Assembly (NCBI GenBank): GCA_003149835.1
Contig: QAMX01000156.1
Coordinates: 1 to 5,891, forward strand
Length of the DNA: 5,891 bases
Reading direction: 5' to 3'
From: Clostridiales bacterium
GTDB lineage: Bacteria; Bacillota; Clostridia; Oscillospirales; QAMX01
Below, piece by piece: positions 5,855-5,891 of this stretch. A model generated the notes under the pieces. The model saw only the letters and a list, made by a program, of their open reading frames with translations, searched no databases and was not told the origin of the DNA. The position numbers and the translations under genes are program-made. Numbering within the stretch: the stretch's first letter is position 1; every line of letters starts with the position of its first letter.

Positions 5855-5882
5855 ACGGCATACGGCATTGTAAGAGTACAAT
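5855..5882. repeat. Tandem heptamer and small palindrome upstream of the operon promoter
   Basis: ACGGCAT occurs twice in tandem (5855-5868). It is followed by ATTGTA-AGAG-TACAAT (5867-5882), a perfect 6-bp inverted repeat. They lie about 15-45 bp upstream of the candidate -35, where a regulator could bind. TACAAT is also a possible -10 on either strand, but no matching -35 is visible inside the window. Confidence 0.35.
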
Positions 5883-5891
5883 AGATCTCTG

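Overview
The window looks like chromosomal DNA from a Gram-positive Firmicute, most likely a clostridial (Oscillospirales-like) anaerobe of moderately high GC. This is inferred from the strong AGGAGG-type ribosome binding sites, use of TTG and GTG starts, the TagO/MnaA-type wall polymer genes, and low-GC-type sigma-A promoter elements in otherwise GC-rich DNA. No mobile element, tRNA, rRNA or CRISPR array is visible. The content is mostly ordinary housekeeping and envelope genes, and I do not see an undescribed system.

Layout. Positions 1-234 hold the 3' end of a rightward gene for a small hydrophobic protein of unknown function. Everything else is a leftward (minus-strand) gene train, read from right to left. 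A candidate promoter lies near 5810-5838, followed by a leader of about 135 nt. Then come a PLP-dependent aminotransferase of the MocR/2-aminoadipate class (5666-4467), tryptophanyl-tRNA synthetase trpS (4454-3435), a TagO/WecA-type undecaprenyl-phosphate GlcNAc-1-phosphate transferase (3408-2287), a non-hydrolysing UDP-GlcNAc 2-epimerase wecB/mnaA (2245-1058), and a membrane-anchored extracytoplasmic protein (980-228). The last gene meets the rightward gene tail to tail, and the two overlap by 7 bp.

How the genes fit together. Gaps of 12, 26 and 41 bp between the first four genes, each with a ribosome binding site inside or across it, suggest one transcript. TagO loads GlcNAc-1-P onto undecaprenyl phosphate, and MnaA converts UDP-GlcNAc to UDP-ManNAc. 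Together they provide the lipid-linked primer and the second sugar donor of a wall teichoic acid or similar glycopolymer linkage unit. The last gene encodes a protein with one N-terminal membrane anchor and a LolA/RseB-like outer domain (tentative), which would act at the cell surface. The aminotransferase and TrpRS are not obviously linked to envelope synthesis.

For several genes the longest open frame does not give the best start. The aminotransferase, wecB and especially the last gene (TTG at 980 behind a strong Shine-Dalgarno) are better started downstream of it. The most notable non-coding structures are an 11-bp perfect inverted repeat inside the aminotransferase gene, a hairpin with a short T-run between wecB and the last gene, a 9-bp direct repeat spaced 22 bp in the operon leader, and a terminator-like hairpin overlapping the operon promoter.
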